In this document: positions 34,856 through 45,515 of the stretch, one piece after another
How positions within the stretch are numbered: position 1 is the stretch's first letter
How the letters are laid out: each line of letters begins with the position of its first letter
NCBI GenBank assembly: GCA_030762935.1
Contig: CM060888.1
Span: 116,385,468 to 116,449,467 of the forward strand
Source of the DNA: Hymenopus coronatus
Taxonomy: Eukaryota > Arthropoda > Insecta > Mantodea > Hymenopodidae
Direction of reading: 5' to 3'
DNA length: 64,000 nt
The notes under the pieces: generated by a model
The model's database searches: none
Seen by the model: only the letters and a program-made list of their open reading frames with translations
What the model was told of the DNA's origin: nothing
Made by a program: the position numbers and the translations under genes

Positions 34856-35510
34856 CTGATGTGTTCCATTCACATGGCTTTCTCCAGCAGTTTTACAAAT
34901 AAATTTTCCTTACAGAAGATTATTATTTTATCTGTATCATGTTAATCGAGCAGAATTGGTCTATTGTCTGCTTCGTTGTAAGTGTAGAAGGGAAATAACG
35001 GAGTACACCAGGCTAAAGCATTAATCAAATTCTTCAATTTAAATTCGGTCTTCTTTTGCATTCCCGGGAGTAAAACAAAGTAAATGAAAGCTGATTTCCC
35101 CCTTAAAAAGTTTAGGTAGTTTGAAACTGAAAACAATAACAAAAATATTCTGGAAACGGTTACCTCTACAAAAAATGTATGTCACATGAGTTTTTTGTTT
35201 TATGTTTTTTATTTAGTAATTTTTTGTCTATTTGTTAGGGCTTGTCAGTTATACCAAAGCTCTCTAGAATGAAGAGGCTATTCCCAGATAATTTAAGATA
35301 TGTATTTCGTTAGCTATAAACATATATTAAACATATGGTGTTTTAATCAAAATCGTAAGAGCCATTTTTGAGAAAATAAAAACAGTTCCATTTAAAGCGT
35401 ACTTGATGGTGGGGAGATTTTTGTCAGATAATGAACCTAAATACCAAGTTTAGTATTTACCCGACACATACATGGACGTTTTTTCTAAAAAGGATTTTTT
35501 ACTTTCTCTA
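34856..35510 (-). mobile_element. Family H, minus copy, first part (interrupted)
   Basis: It begins CTGATGTGTTCCATTCACAT and runs in order to the TGGACGTTTTTTCTAAAAAG block, ending in GGATTTTTT. The missing remainder is found beyond the next element, at 36351-36438. Confidence 0.8.
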
Positions 35511-36333
35511 CACGTACTGTGTACATAGTGTAGAGAAGGTAGTGTAATGCACCTAAAAATTCGATACCGAGGTTTCACAGGAAATACATATTTCGGGACC
35601 CCCTGAATCCAAAAAAAAAAAAAAAAACATTTTTAGAAAAATGAACGTGTGTGTGTGTCTGTGGGCAGCATAACTCAAAAACGAAAAGGGCGTTAAAAAC
35701 CAAACTTATTATTTAAGTTTGGTATCTTCCAAGGATGTGACACTCCCAACTACCCTTTATATAGAAAATTTTCGAAAATTTGAATTTTCAAAATGGCTCT
35801 AACAATTTTGATTCAAATCTCTTATACGTAAGATAATTATGTGGCAAATAAGATGTATATCTTCAATTTTCTAGGAATAGCCTCTGAAGACATGTTTATT
35901 CTGGATGAATTTTGCGGAAATTAGCATAACTGGTAAACCGTATGAGATAAACAAAATCTTAACACGCAAAAAATGTAGAACTTGTTTAAGGACACAATTT
36001 ATGTTATATACATCTTTAAGGTGAGGTTGACCATTTTTGAGATATTCCTTGTTATTAGCTTCAGCTTTAAGGTGCTTATGCTTTTCTCATACGGGAATTT
36101 AACCTCTGACCATACAAACAAAGGTACTTCAATTACATAGTATCCAGATTTTAAAAGATTTGACTATCATTTTAGCCTATGGTACTGCCTTATTTCCCCT
36201 CTACTTACAACGAAGCAAGTAATAAGAGCCTTTCTGCTAATTTTTTCATTAGCATTAAGTATATAGAAGAATAAGATTTTTAACAATAATTTACTGTAGA
36301 GATGCAGATAAAGTCATGTGAATGGAACACATA
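35511..36333 (+). mobile_element. Family H, full-length copy nested in another H copy
   Basis: ACTTTCTCTACACGTACTGT...GTACATAGTG opens it and GATAAAGTCATGTGAATGGA...CACATAA closes it. T runs lie on both sides. It interrupts the minus copy within that copy's own T run, so the insertion breakpoints are visible directly. Confidence 0.85.
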
Positions 36334-36350
36334 ATTTTTTTTTTTTTTTC

Positions 36351-36438
36351 AGGAGGCCCCAAACATGTATTCTCGTGGTATCTCGCTATCGAATTTTTGG
36401 GTGGAATACAGTACCTTCTTTATCTACCATGTACATTG
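36351..36438 (-). mobile_element. Family H, minus copy, second part
   Basis: AGGAGGCCCCAAACATGTAT, TATCTCGCTATCGAATTTTT and GGGTGGAATACAGTACCTTC are the blocks that should follow 35510. The palindrome is cut at TACCATGTACATTG, so only half of the terminus remains. Confidence 0.8.
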
Positions 36439-36470
36439 ATGCCAAAATTCATCAAACATATTTCGGGCAA

Positions 36471-36776
36471 TTAATTCAAAATCTTCTCGGGCTTCTAACC
36501 AGGTAAAAACTTGGCTTGATATCAACGTTTCGAAGAAGTGCATCTTCTGCGTCTTCAGGGTGAACTGATGGATTGAGCTTGCGGAGACTGGTATAATATC
36601 ATATAATATCACGCGAACCAATCAGATGTTAGCTTCATTCCAGCTCTTATAAATACCAGTCTCCGCAAGCTCAATCCATCAGTTCACCCTGAAGACGAGG
36701 AAGATGCACTTCTTCGAAACGTTGGTATCAAGCCAAGTTTTTACCTGGTTAGAAGCCCGAGAAGATTTGGAATTAA
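36471..36776. mobile_element. Fold-back element with 124-bp inverted arms
   Basis: The left arm 36471-36594 and the right arm 36653-36776 are near-perfect reverse complements, with a 58-bp loop. The loop carries a CCAAT-like box (36618-36622) and a TATA-like CTTATAAATA (36646-36655) directed into the right arm. The right arm contains CTGAAGA (36689-36695), a GAAGATGCACTTC hairpin and GAAAC (36716-36720). Outside the arms, ATATTTCGGG followed by C/TAATT recurs (about 36459 and 36809), which may be a target duplication. The unit looks like two inverted copies of a promoter-plus-leader segment from a retroelement. Which one is unclear. Confidence 0.75.
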
Positions 36777-36825
36777 TACGTCGCCAGGAAAGCTTCAGTT
36801 CTTACTTTATATTTCGGGTAATTTG

Positions 36826-38471
36826 TTACAATACTCCTAAACAGTAAACACTTCTAAATCAGCAGGTTCATTTCCAGCAACAGTGGATATGTATTACTCT
36901 CTTCTGTGCATAAACACTATAGAAATAAAGTTTCAAAAATTGATGAAAATACCAAGACATTCTTCCTGAACTGCGCCGATTTGGCCAGCCGCGGTGAAAC
37001 TATAAACGAAACACCAGAATAAATACTGTGAGACATTAGATATGCAGCACAATAACTGCGCATGTATACCGGCACGATAATACGAATATAATTGCTTTTA
37101 TATGAATTATTCATCATGTTGCTTAGCCTTGTCTCCTTTCACTTTCCTTTGTGCAGTCACCTCTCCGGAAAACTGTGAAAGCAGAGTCGTGGACCTTCGC
37201 CACGTCGTTACTGTTTACTATACGGGTTAATTGCTTCATTATTCGCCCTTACAACCGTATAGGCTGATCACATCAACGAGAGCAATAATATTCTAAGTGT
37301 TCACCTAAACGCAGACGCTCTGTCCTTTAGCTGATTAATAGAGCACTTACACAAGCGCACTTATAAACCGCCATTAAAGAAACTGCTCTCTCAATTGTTT
37401 TTTCTTTTTCTTTTTGCAAGATGCGGACATTTAGAGGTCATAGATGCAATGTTTATGGACGCGCGCCTATTTTCCTTAGCCGTTATCATTTCAAATGGCG
37501 GTTTACAGAACAAGATAAAATCAGCTGCAAATTTAAGTTTATGCGGAAAGACAGAGTGCTCGTAATTCTTGTTTTTAATGATCTTCACAGCAAATGTTTC
37601 AGGTGGTACAGGTGGTTTATTTCCATTCCACTTGTGGAAACTGCTTCAAGGTGCGCTAAAGGTTTTTAAATGTAATATATCGTTACAGGTAGTTTAATTT
37701 CTCGTAATCTGCGTTATTTGCTCTTAGTAAAAATGTTTATTACAAGTTGCTTTTATGGTATAAAACACAAATGTAAGTTGTAGATTTTAAATATGAAACA
37801 ATTACTATGTGCATGATAATTCGTGTAACTTTCACTAAATCTAAATACAAAACTCTTTTATTTACTAGATGGTCCAACTGCCTCTTATTTGACATGTGTA
37901 GATATCCTTTCAGCGTTAAAAAGCTGTAGACTTCAAAGGGGAGATTTCAAGCTGAACCCGCTAAGTTTAGAACTGGCTGAACGACTATCTTATCAGCGGA
38001 GACGATGTACTGGTCGCACTCAAATTATTATACTTCAGTTTCAAATATGTGTATGACATTAGGCATATACTCTAAATATTTAACTTAGTTTTTAAAATTG
38101 AGAAATTAAATACTTACTGTATTTTAGGTTGTAATTTTTGCACTTCATCAAAATGTTCCAAGTGACATTCATTGCTCAAAGTTTAATTCTTCTGCAATAA
38201 ACCACAGTAAAACTTTTATTTGAATTTTTTAGGAAATAATCATTATTTTAGCTAAACAGTTCTCAAATGTTGAAGTCATGTATTTCCTAATGTTTTACAC
38301 CAAGCATTATGTAAACTATTTAATTGCGCAACAGTAAGCCTTACATGAAAAGTAAGAAATCAGTTTCCTTATTCTACAGCTATCCATTAATGCTGAACAA
38401 TATTTCAGGAAATATGACTAAAAGATGCACAAATGGAGAAATTTGAATATTGAAAAAAGTTGAACAAAAAT
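36826..38471. other. Mostly non-repetitive DNA with one weak exon candidate
   Basis: At 37421-37669 an 82-codon plus frame follows a strong pyrimidine tract ending TTTTTGCAAG and contains several donor-like sites (CAGGTGGTAC, AAGGTGCGCT). The peptide is basic and aromatic and I do not recognise it. A MITE arm lies at 37873-37970. Confidence 0.25.
37873..37970. mobile_element. Diverged single arm related to the 61.7-kb MITE
   Basis: CCAACTGCCTCTTATTTGAC, GTAGATATCCTTT and GCGTTAAAAAG line up in order with CCAACTACCCCGCATTTGGC, CTGATATCCTTTGG and GCGTTAATAAAG at 61705-61753. No opposite arm was found nearby. Confidence 0.5.
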
Positions 38472-38672
38472 GTCTATGTAATGTGGTGATAGCCTGTCTG
38501 CCTCAGGGTGAGTATCCGTATAAGGTTTTTTTCCGGGGTTTTACTTATTCTGAGGAGACAAATGTCGGAGAACTGCATGCTGTATGGATCCCAGACTCAT
38601 TTGTGTATCATGCCATCCATTTCATGTCGTCCGCTATGACCTAGCAGGTTAAAAGGACATTAGACAAAAAAA
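38472..38672 (+). mobile_element. tRNA-derived SINE, family S2, internally deleted
   Basis: The A-box region AATGTGGTGATAGCCTGTCT runs directly into CTCAGGGTGAGTATCCG, so the B-box segment has been lost. The body (TATTCTGAGGAGACAAATGT) and the end CAGGTTAAAAGGACATTAGA plus an A tail match the copy at 14982. Confidence 0.7.
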
Positions 38673-38828
38673 AAAAATGGAGAAAAAAATTGCAGGGTGG
38701 AGTATTAACCAAAATATACGTGCACCCAATTTAAATGTTTGAAATATATACATAAATATCACCTATTGAGATGCTGACAGCATAATATGAAACTAGAAAT
38801 ACAAACAAGCATGAAAAATATTAAAAAT

Positions 38829-39451
38829 CCGATGTGTTCCATTCACATGACTTTCTCTACATCTCTGCAACAAATTATTATTACAAAAACCAATGTTTTT
38901 TTTTTTCTTCATGCTAATCGAGAAAAAATTGGCAGAAATAGTCTTATTACTTGCTTCCATGCAAGTAGAAGGGACACAAGGGAGTAGGCAAAAGTATTAG
39001 TCAAAATCGGTTGCTATGTGACTGAAGTTCCTTTGTTTTTATGGAAACCAATAACAAGGAATGTCTAAAAAAAGATCCACTCCCCGAAAAAAATGTATGT
39101 AACATAAATAGTGTGTGGTTTAACGAGCGCTATTTTTCCTGTTATTTAAGTTTTTGTCTAGCTGTTATGGTTTGCCAAATATACAAAATTCCATAAAATT
39201 CATCCAGAATAAAGTACTCTTCAGAGGCTATTCCCAGAAAATTCAAGATATACATTAAATCGTTAGAGCCATTTTTGAGAAAATTAAAAGTTTTCGAAAA
39301 CTTTTCCTGTAAAGAGTAGTTGGGGATGGAGGAAATTTTCTTGAAAATCTTCGTATCGCAGCCTTGGAAGACACTGAACTTAAATACCAAATTTGGTATT
39401 TAACGGACTTTTCGTTTTTGAGCTGTGCTGTCCATAGACATAGTACACACA

Positions 39452-39489
<38 letters not shown>

Positions 39490-39625
39490 GATCTTCTTCC
39501 AAAAAATGTTATTTTCGATTCGGGGGGCCCAAAACATGTATTTCCGGTGAAATATCGGTATCGAATTTTTGAGTGCATTACAATACCTTCTCTAACACTA
39601 TGTACATAGTACGTGAAAAGAAAGT
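38829..39625 (-). mobile_element. Family H, near full length
   Basis: The far terminus CCGATGTGTTCCATTCACAT and ACTTTCTCTACATCTCTGCA are nearly perfect. The palindromic end survives (CACTATGTACATAGTACGTG, then AAAAGAAAGT). A short internal deletion joins AAGATATACATT to AAATCGTTAGAGCC. The family's ACAC tract has expanded into a microsatellite. Confidence 0.85.
39454..39487. repeat. (AC)n microsatellite inside family H
   Basis: About 17 perfect AC units, preceded by shorter ACAC runs, at the position where every family H copy has an ACAC-rich tract. It grew from the element's own sequence. Confidence 0.9.
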
Positions 39626-40189
39626 AAAAAAGAAATATATTTTTGGAAAATAATTCACTGATGGCTTGAATAATACTTTGCAGATACAAACGAATGACAT
39701 CTCAAAATGTAAAAGTTGCTGTTAGGAAATGGGCTGCTATAAAACTCAGACTTGGTGTTTTTATCGTTGCACCTTACATATACCAGATGCAAGAGTACAG
39801 CCGTTATCAGATTAGATTATTCTATGAATAATATCGGTCACGGAAAATTGTACACGAATTTTACTCAATTGTTCTCTTCTGGTTTCATTGGATATCTTGC
39901 CATTAGCGACCATTGTCGGCTTGTTATCTTTAGTAAGGGATACGTATGAAAATTACCAATTAGTTAACTATGCTGTAGATGCATGTGGGCAGTAGGTGTG
40001 GCTGTCGTCTTTCTTCGACTTCACGGATAACAACGACACGTTCACCTCTATTATCTTAACATGCCAAAGCACGGTGGTCAGTATAATCAGCAAGAAATGG
40101 TACTGTAAGATCCAAAAGGTGTACTACATCTAAGAGATGTGCTTCCGAAAATAATAAACTGTGAATCCTATAGAATCATATGGAAAAAA
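39626..40189. other. No recognised feature
   Basis: Unique-looking DNA. The short frame at 39752-39949 has no support. Confidence 0.3.
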
Positions 40190-40425
40190 TATGATTTTTT
40201 TCGTTCACGTGACTTTCACTACATCTCTGCAACAAATTTACTATTTACTTCATGCTAATCAAGAAAAAAATAGCAGATAGTCTTATTACTTGCTTCCTTG
40301 TAAATAGAAGAGAAATAAGGGAGTACCGTAGGTTAAAGTGATACTCAAAAACTGGTTGCTATGTGACTGAAGTTCCTTTGTTTGTATGGACAGCAGTTGA
40401 CAAATTCCTGTACGAGTAAAGTATA

Positions 40426-41898
40426 CACTACCTCTCAAAAGTTTTGCTGCAATTAACAAGTGTATAACGCCAAACAAAGCCAATGTCACATTATAAATGG
40501 TAGAAATCCAAGGATACATAATTGAAATTTACTATGCTACCTTTTGTTTGTCGATTATGTGCATTTTGGAAATGTAGCATCTGTTGGCTCTTATTGGAAC
40601 AATTACGCTAATGTTGTTTTGGATGTCATAGTATGTCTGTGATTCCCTAAATGTCGTTCACAGACTTCTGTATGTAGGTATTGGCTGCGAAAACATTTCA
40701 GTGCTTCATATGCAGGTGAATGGTACACATTGTTATTGGGCAGTTGAAAAGTCTGAAATGGGTAAAAGAAGGAAGCTTTCAGCAGAAAAACGTGCTGCAA
40801 TAGTCAGCTTACATAAAGCAGGCCACACCATGCGTCAAATTGTCACACAAGAACAAGTTTCCTTGGAAAGTGTCCATTACACTCTAAAGAAGTATGTAAC
40901 TACAAATAGCAATAAGGATCGTTATCGAAAGGGGAGGCCTAGGGGGACCTCGAAAAGTGAGGAAAAACATTTATTAGTGACCAGCAAAAGTGATCGTTTC
41001 AAAACAGCACCCATGCTGACAGCAGAACTGAACCAGTGAAGGGATGAATCTGTGAGTGTTTCTACAGTGAAGAGACGACTTCAGGATGCACATCTGAACG
41101 GTTGCATTGCGGCAAAGAAACCCCTATTGAGAGCTGTCAATAAACGGAAAAGATTACAATGGGCCAAGTGACATGTAAGTTGGACTGCTGATCAGTGGAA
41201 AAAGGTATTATTTACTGATGAGTCTAAGTTTGAGCTATTTGGCTGAAAATGTCGCCAGGTTGTTCGACGTACACCTCAGTGCATATCCCCTACTGTCAAG
41301 CTGGAGGTGGTTCTGTGCTGGTATGGGGTTGTTTTGGTGGCAATAGGATAGGCGATATTATGAAAATAGAAGGAATGATGAAGAAAGAGTATTATTACAA
41401 TATTCTCCAACGCCATGCCAAACCATCTGGGTTGTGGTTAATTGGCAAGGGGTTCATTCTGCAGCAGGACAATGATCCCAAGCATACATCTATACTCTGT
41501 AGAAAATACGTTGAACGATTGGAAGAGACACAAGTCTTGAAGAACATGGTTTGGTCCCCTCAAAACCCTGATTGCAATCCTATTGAACTACTTTGGGATC
41601 ATGTGGACAGGGAGGTAAGAAATAAACAATCCACTAATGTAAATGATTTGTGGAGTCATGTGCACAACATATGGAGGGATATTCTGAAGATACACTGGCG
41701 CACTTAATAGAAAGAATGCCCAGAGTTTGCACAGCTGTAATTAAAACAAGGGAAGGTTACTTTGAAGAAAGCAAACTCTAAATGTATTGCTGATTTTCAT
41801 TAAATATACCGTTGTGATTATAAACTATGTCTTTTTTATTCCATTGTTTCAATAAATCCTAAAAGTAATGTGTGTTCAAAAACTTCTGAGCGGTAGTG
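40426..41898 (+). mobile_element. Complete Tc1/mariner-type transposon, DD38E spacing
   Basis: The element is 1,473 bp. The terminal inverted repeats begin CACTACCTCTCAAAAGTTTT on the left and, reverse-complemented, CACTACCGCTCAGAAGTTTT on the right (18 of 20 match). It is flanked by TA at 40424-40425 and 41899-41900, the duplicated target of this superfamily. A single decayed transposase gene lies inside on the + strand. Its insertion inside a family H copy means it is younger than that copy. Confidence 0.95.
40758..41781 (+). pseudogene. Tc1-like transposase, inactivated
   Basis: The start is ATG at 40758 (MGKRRKLSAEKRAAIVSLHK), a paired-like helix-turn-helix, followed by a GRPR AT-hook-type linker (RKGRPRGTSK). 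The DDE domain is recognisable: FTDESKFELFG (first Asp), QQDNDPKHTS (second Asp), NPDCNPIELLWD (Glu). I count 38 residues between the second Asp and the Glu, i.e. DD38E rather than the 34 of classical Tc1. The end is near HLIERMPRVC...EESKL, stop 41779-41781. Three in-frame TGA codons (41037-41039, about 41169, about 41244) and two apparent one-base deletions (about 41300 and about 41680) break it. At least two of the TGAs look like CGA-to-TGA changes at CpG. No functional protein can be made. Confidence 0.9.
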
Positions 41899-42170
41899 TA
41901 AGTTTTTCAAAGCTCAATCCAGATTCAATGAATATCTCAGAAACGATCAACTCCATGAAAAAATGTATATAACATAAACTGTGTGTTTTAACGTGTCCTG
42001 CATTTTTTGTGTGGTAAGCTTTTGCCCAACTCCTACGGTTTAGTAGCTATGCAAAGCTCCGTCCATGTAAAGAGTAGTTACGGCTGGGGGGATTTTGTTG
42101 AAAATCTTCGTGTCGCATTCTTGGAAGATACCAAACTTAAATACCAAGTATGGTATTCAACGGTCTTTTT

Positions 42171-43228
42171 CGGGGTAAAAATGTTTAGCATGACTTCCTT
42201 CAGAAGAGAAGTAAAGGCGCTTGTCCCGTGTCATAGATTTACGGTACATAAAGGAACCTCAAGACGGATAAACAGACCTTTGATCAAATTAAGCAGTCCT
42301 AGCGTAATACCACAGCAGATAAGGAGCGGCTTTAAATGGAACTCAATTGAATTTAATCTACATTAAAACGAGTTTGTTTGTTGCATTACGTTTTGATCGA
42401 AGCTACGTTTGAGTTTAGCTTCAATTTACAAATAAACCCTTGATAAATATCCCTAATTAAAAAAAATCCCCAACAGTAAGCAATCAAACACAAACCCTAG
42501 AATGAGAAACCAGCATTCTGTAGAATCTGTCTCATATCCATTTTATGTTATATCGTTATCACTAAGTTAATAATAGTGATGATGACGATGTTGATGATAA
42601 TATAAATATAATAATAATAATAATAGTAATAATAATAATAATTAATCAGCCTCTTGCCTTTAATTGCCTTTTGACTTGTTCGTCTTCTCAAAAAGTTGGT
42701 ATATCCAACTCTTAATGGGTCTTCCTTGCTGTACCTCTTTCCTTTTGGGTTTTATTAAAGGATCCTCTTAGGAATGCGGAATTCTGGTATTCGTCGGACA
42801 TGTGGATAATATTTTTCTTGACATCTTTTATATTTAATTCTTTCTGTATTTCTTTGATGTACTTTCCCTCTGTCAATACCCATCAACTGTTCTCATGCTT
42901 CTATTAAGCAGTAAGGGAGATAACAGACACCCATATTACACCCCTAAATTTATTATAGCATTTTCTTTGCTTCTTCTTTCAACGCTTTCTATTTGAATTT
43001 TTGTTTCTGAATAACATTTCTGAATAACTGTTATGAGGTACTGCAAAAACTTTTTTCACTTTAGAATTCCCCAAAATATCTGTATATTAGCAACTGCGTT
43101 AATCATTTAGTTAATGATTTACTAATCTCAGAGATCTCTCTCCTGCTTTACTTTATAAATATAGTATTGGCCTTATGTTGTGTCAAAATAACATCATTAG
43201 TAAGAATTGAGTAATTAAAATTTATTTA
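42171..43228. other. AT-rich DNA with an (AAT)n tract
   Basis: 42606-42643 is an interrupted (ATA/AAT)n microsatellite. The stretch 42180-42360 (AAGTAAAGGCGCTTGTCCCG) reads as an open frame but looks like a retroelement body to me, without a match in this window. Confidence 0.3.
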
Positions 43229-43349
43229 ACGGCAGATTCCGTAGCTCACTCTTTAGAGATTCTGCCTGCTGTGTAGGGGTCCCGGGTTTGATTCCCACCT
43301 GGAGATGAGAATTTTTCTCTAACTAAGATGAGATATGAATATGAGTGTG
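43229..43349 (+). mobile_element. tRNA-derived SINE, family S6
   Basis: The A-box region CCGTAGCTCACTCTTTAGAG and B box CCGGGTTTGATTCCCACCTG are followed by GAGAATTTTTCTCTAACTAA and GATATGAATATGAGTGTGAA. It ends directly at a family H fragment. Confidence 0.65.
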
Positions 43350-43618
43350 AATCTTCGTGTCGCATGCCTGGAAGATACTAAACTTAAATACCAAGTTTGG
43401 TGTTTTACCGACTTTTCGTTTTTGACTTATCGTGTTCACAGACACACGACACACACGGACCCCTTTTTCTGAAAATGCTTTTTTTTTTTATTTTATTTAT
43501 TTTTTTTTATACAAGGAACCCTAAAACATATATTTCCGGCGAAATCTCGCTATCGGATTTTTGAGTGGACTGCAATACAGTTTCTATACACGATGTAGAT
43601 AGTACGTATAGAGAAAGT
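43350..43618 (-). mobile_element. Family H, palindromic-end third, minus
   Basis: It begins at the AATCTTCGTGTCGCATGCCT block and keeps the TACCAAGTTTGG palindromic block, the ACACACGGAC tract, an expanded T run, and the terminus (ACACGATGTAGATAGTACGT, GAGAAAGT). Confidence 0.8.
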
Positions 43619-44326
43619 AAAAAAAGTTAGTATGAGAAGAGAATCGCCTTCTTGCTTCAATACAAGGTTAGAATCTTGAGAGCGTGACGGCTGAAACCAG
43701 TTGCGTTGTATTCCTGATCGTGATTTCGTTTACCTTATAGGATTAACTTGAAGGAAAGCACCGCAGCATTAAGTACGAACCATTAGTGGAGTACTTAAAA
43801 ACCAAGTATTTTTAACAGCTACCCCAAAAATTACTGTGTACATACGGAGGGCGAAGAAGGGGCACGCATTTCCATTAATAATCCCTCGGATTAGGGGTGG
43901 TTCTCTCTCTTCCTAGCTCATTAGATATTTAATATCCTGGTTTGAGGACGTGAGGGTGGATGTGAAAGGCTAATAATGGCGGACTCAGGGATTGTAGCCG
44001 TTCTGTTTTGTCTAGATGAAGGGGAAAATAAATCGCTTGTACCTTCTACTTCCTACGTGTTCTTGGTATAATTTATATATACCTACATAGAGTAACTATC
44101 ATGACATGCTATATCAAATATATGGGACTTTCAAAGAGTGATCTGGTGGATGGTATGCAAGTTTTACATCCAGAAGCCTCGGGCTCGATCCTCGACTGGA
44201 CGTTGGGAAGTATGTGTGTGTATATTTATGTGAAATTCATGGAATAATAGATAATTCAAAATAAATAAAATAAAAATTAACACAGTATTAAGACTAGTGA
44301 ACATCATCGCCGAGCACCTGTTCCGA
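43619..44326. other. No recognised feature
   Basis: Non-repetitive AT-rich DNA between two family H segments. Confidence 0.3.
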
Positions 44327-45085
44327 AGAGAAGGTATGGTGTTTAATATCGATACCGAGATTTCACCGGAAATACATGTTTTAGGATCCCCTGAACCCAA
44401 AACGAATCAGTTTCAGAAACATATCCGTGTATCTATGTAACTGTGGGCAGTATAGCTCAAAAATGAAAAATCAGTTAAATAATAAACTTGGATTTTAAGT
44501 TAAGTATCTTCAAAGGATGCGACACGATTTTCAAGAAAATCCCCCCATCAAGAACTACCTTTTACATGAAAACATTTTTGAAAATTCTGATTTTCTCAAA
44601 AATGCCTCTAACGATTTTCATTAAAATGTATATTAAAGATAATTACATGACTAATAAAATGTATATTTTGAACTTTCTGGGAATAGCCTCTGAAGACATC
44701 TTTATTCTGGATGAATTTTCCATAGCTGGTAAACCGTAAGAGATAGACAAAAACTTACTGAACAGAAAATGTAGAGCTCATTAAAACACACGCTTTGTGT
44801 TATATACATTTTCTTCGTGAAGTTTTTGAGATATTTTTTGTTGCTTTTCTCATACTGGAATATGTCAACTCTTGCCCATAGAAACAAAGGAACTTCAGTC
44901 ACATAGCAACCAGCTTTTGACTATCACTTTAGCATATGGTACTCCCTTTCTTCCCTTCTACTTATATGGAAGCAAGAAATAAGACGATTTGTGATAATTT
45001 TTTCTCGATTAGCACGAAGTAAATAGAAGAATATGCTTTTTAATAACAATTTGCTGTAGATATATAGAGAAAGTCATCAGAATGT
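44327..45085 (+). mobile_element. Family H, plus, palindrome lost
   Basis: It starts just inside the palindrome (GAGAAGGTATGG), then GATACCGAGATTTCACCGGA. All later blocks are in order to TATATAGAGAAAGTCATCAG. The terminal CACATCAG is replaced by unrelated bases. Confidence 0.8.
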
Positions 45086-45199
45086 TTTAAACACTTTTTG
45101 TTGCATTTATAGCCCGCCTTTAACTGCATGTCCTATCAGTGGCACTTCTCTGTAAAACATATTGCCTTGACAATGGTATTAACTCATATACTTGGATAG

Positions 45200-45335
45200 G
45201 TGAAGTCAAACTGAAAAATTCATTGCCATAGCTGGGATTTGAACCACGCATCTTCCGGTTTCCAGCAGTTGCTCTAACGATTGAGCTACTACAGGCAACA
45301 TGCTGGCACGGCATTAAATTTCTCAACTGACTCAC
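45200..45335 (-). mobile_element. tRNA-derived SINE, family S1 (first of a pair)
   Basis: On the minus strand: GCATGTTGCCTGTAGTAGCT, TCAATCGTTAGAGCAACTGC, GTGGTTCAAATCCC, then CAGCTATGGCAATGAATTTT and CAGTTTGACTTCACC. It is more complete than the copy at 3087. Confidence 0.75.
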
Positions 45336-45407
45336 ATTTTTTGCCAACTATTATGGTCAATTATTGCTAATTTAATTGTTTTTTTCACACAAGCCGTGTG
45401 TAAATTA

Positions 45408-45515
45408 GGTAAAGTCAAACTGAAAAATTCAGTGCCACAGTCGGGATTTGAACCACGGATCTCCAGCCGGTTGCTCTAACACTCAACTACCATGGAAACA
45501 TGCCGGCATGGCATT
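45408..45515 (-). mobile_element. tRNA-derived SINE, family S1 (second of a pair)
   Basis: It has the same orientation and order as the copy 73 bp away (GGCATGTTTCCATGGTAGTT, CGTGGTTCAAATCCCGAC, GGCACTGAATTTTTCAGTTT). A short deletion between the boxes distinguishes it. Confidence 0.75.

Larger units (their letters stand above)
40190..42170 (-). mobile_element. Family H, minus copy split by a Tc1-like element
   Basis: Part one (40190-40425) begins at the far terminus (CGTTCACGTGACTTTCACTA) and reaches the CTGTACGAGTAAAGTA block. Part two (41899-42170) resumes exactly there (TAAGTTTTTCAAAGCTC) and continues to TATTCAACGGTCTTTTTC. An internal deletion joins AAAGCTCCGT to CCATGTAAAG, and the palindromic end is missing. 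Confidence 0.85.

Noticed and set aside
36917..37117. 66-aa minus-strand frame
   Set aside because: Short, AT-driven, with no start context or splice signals.
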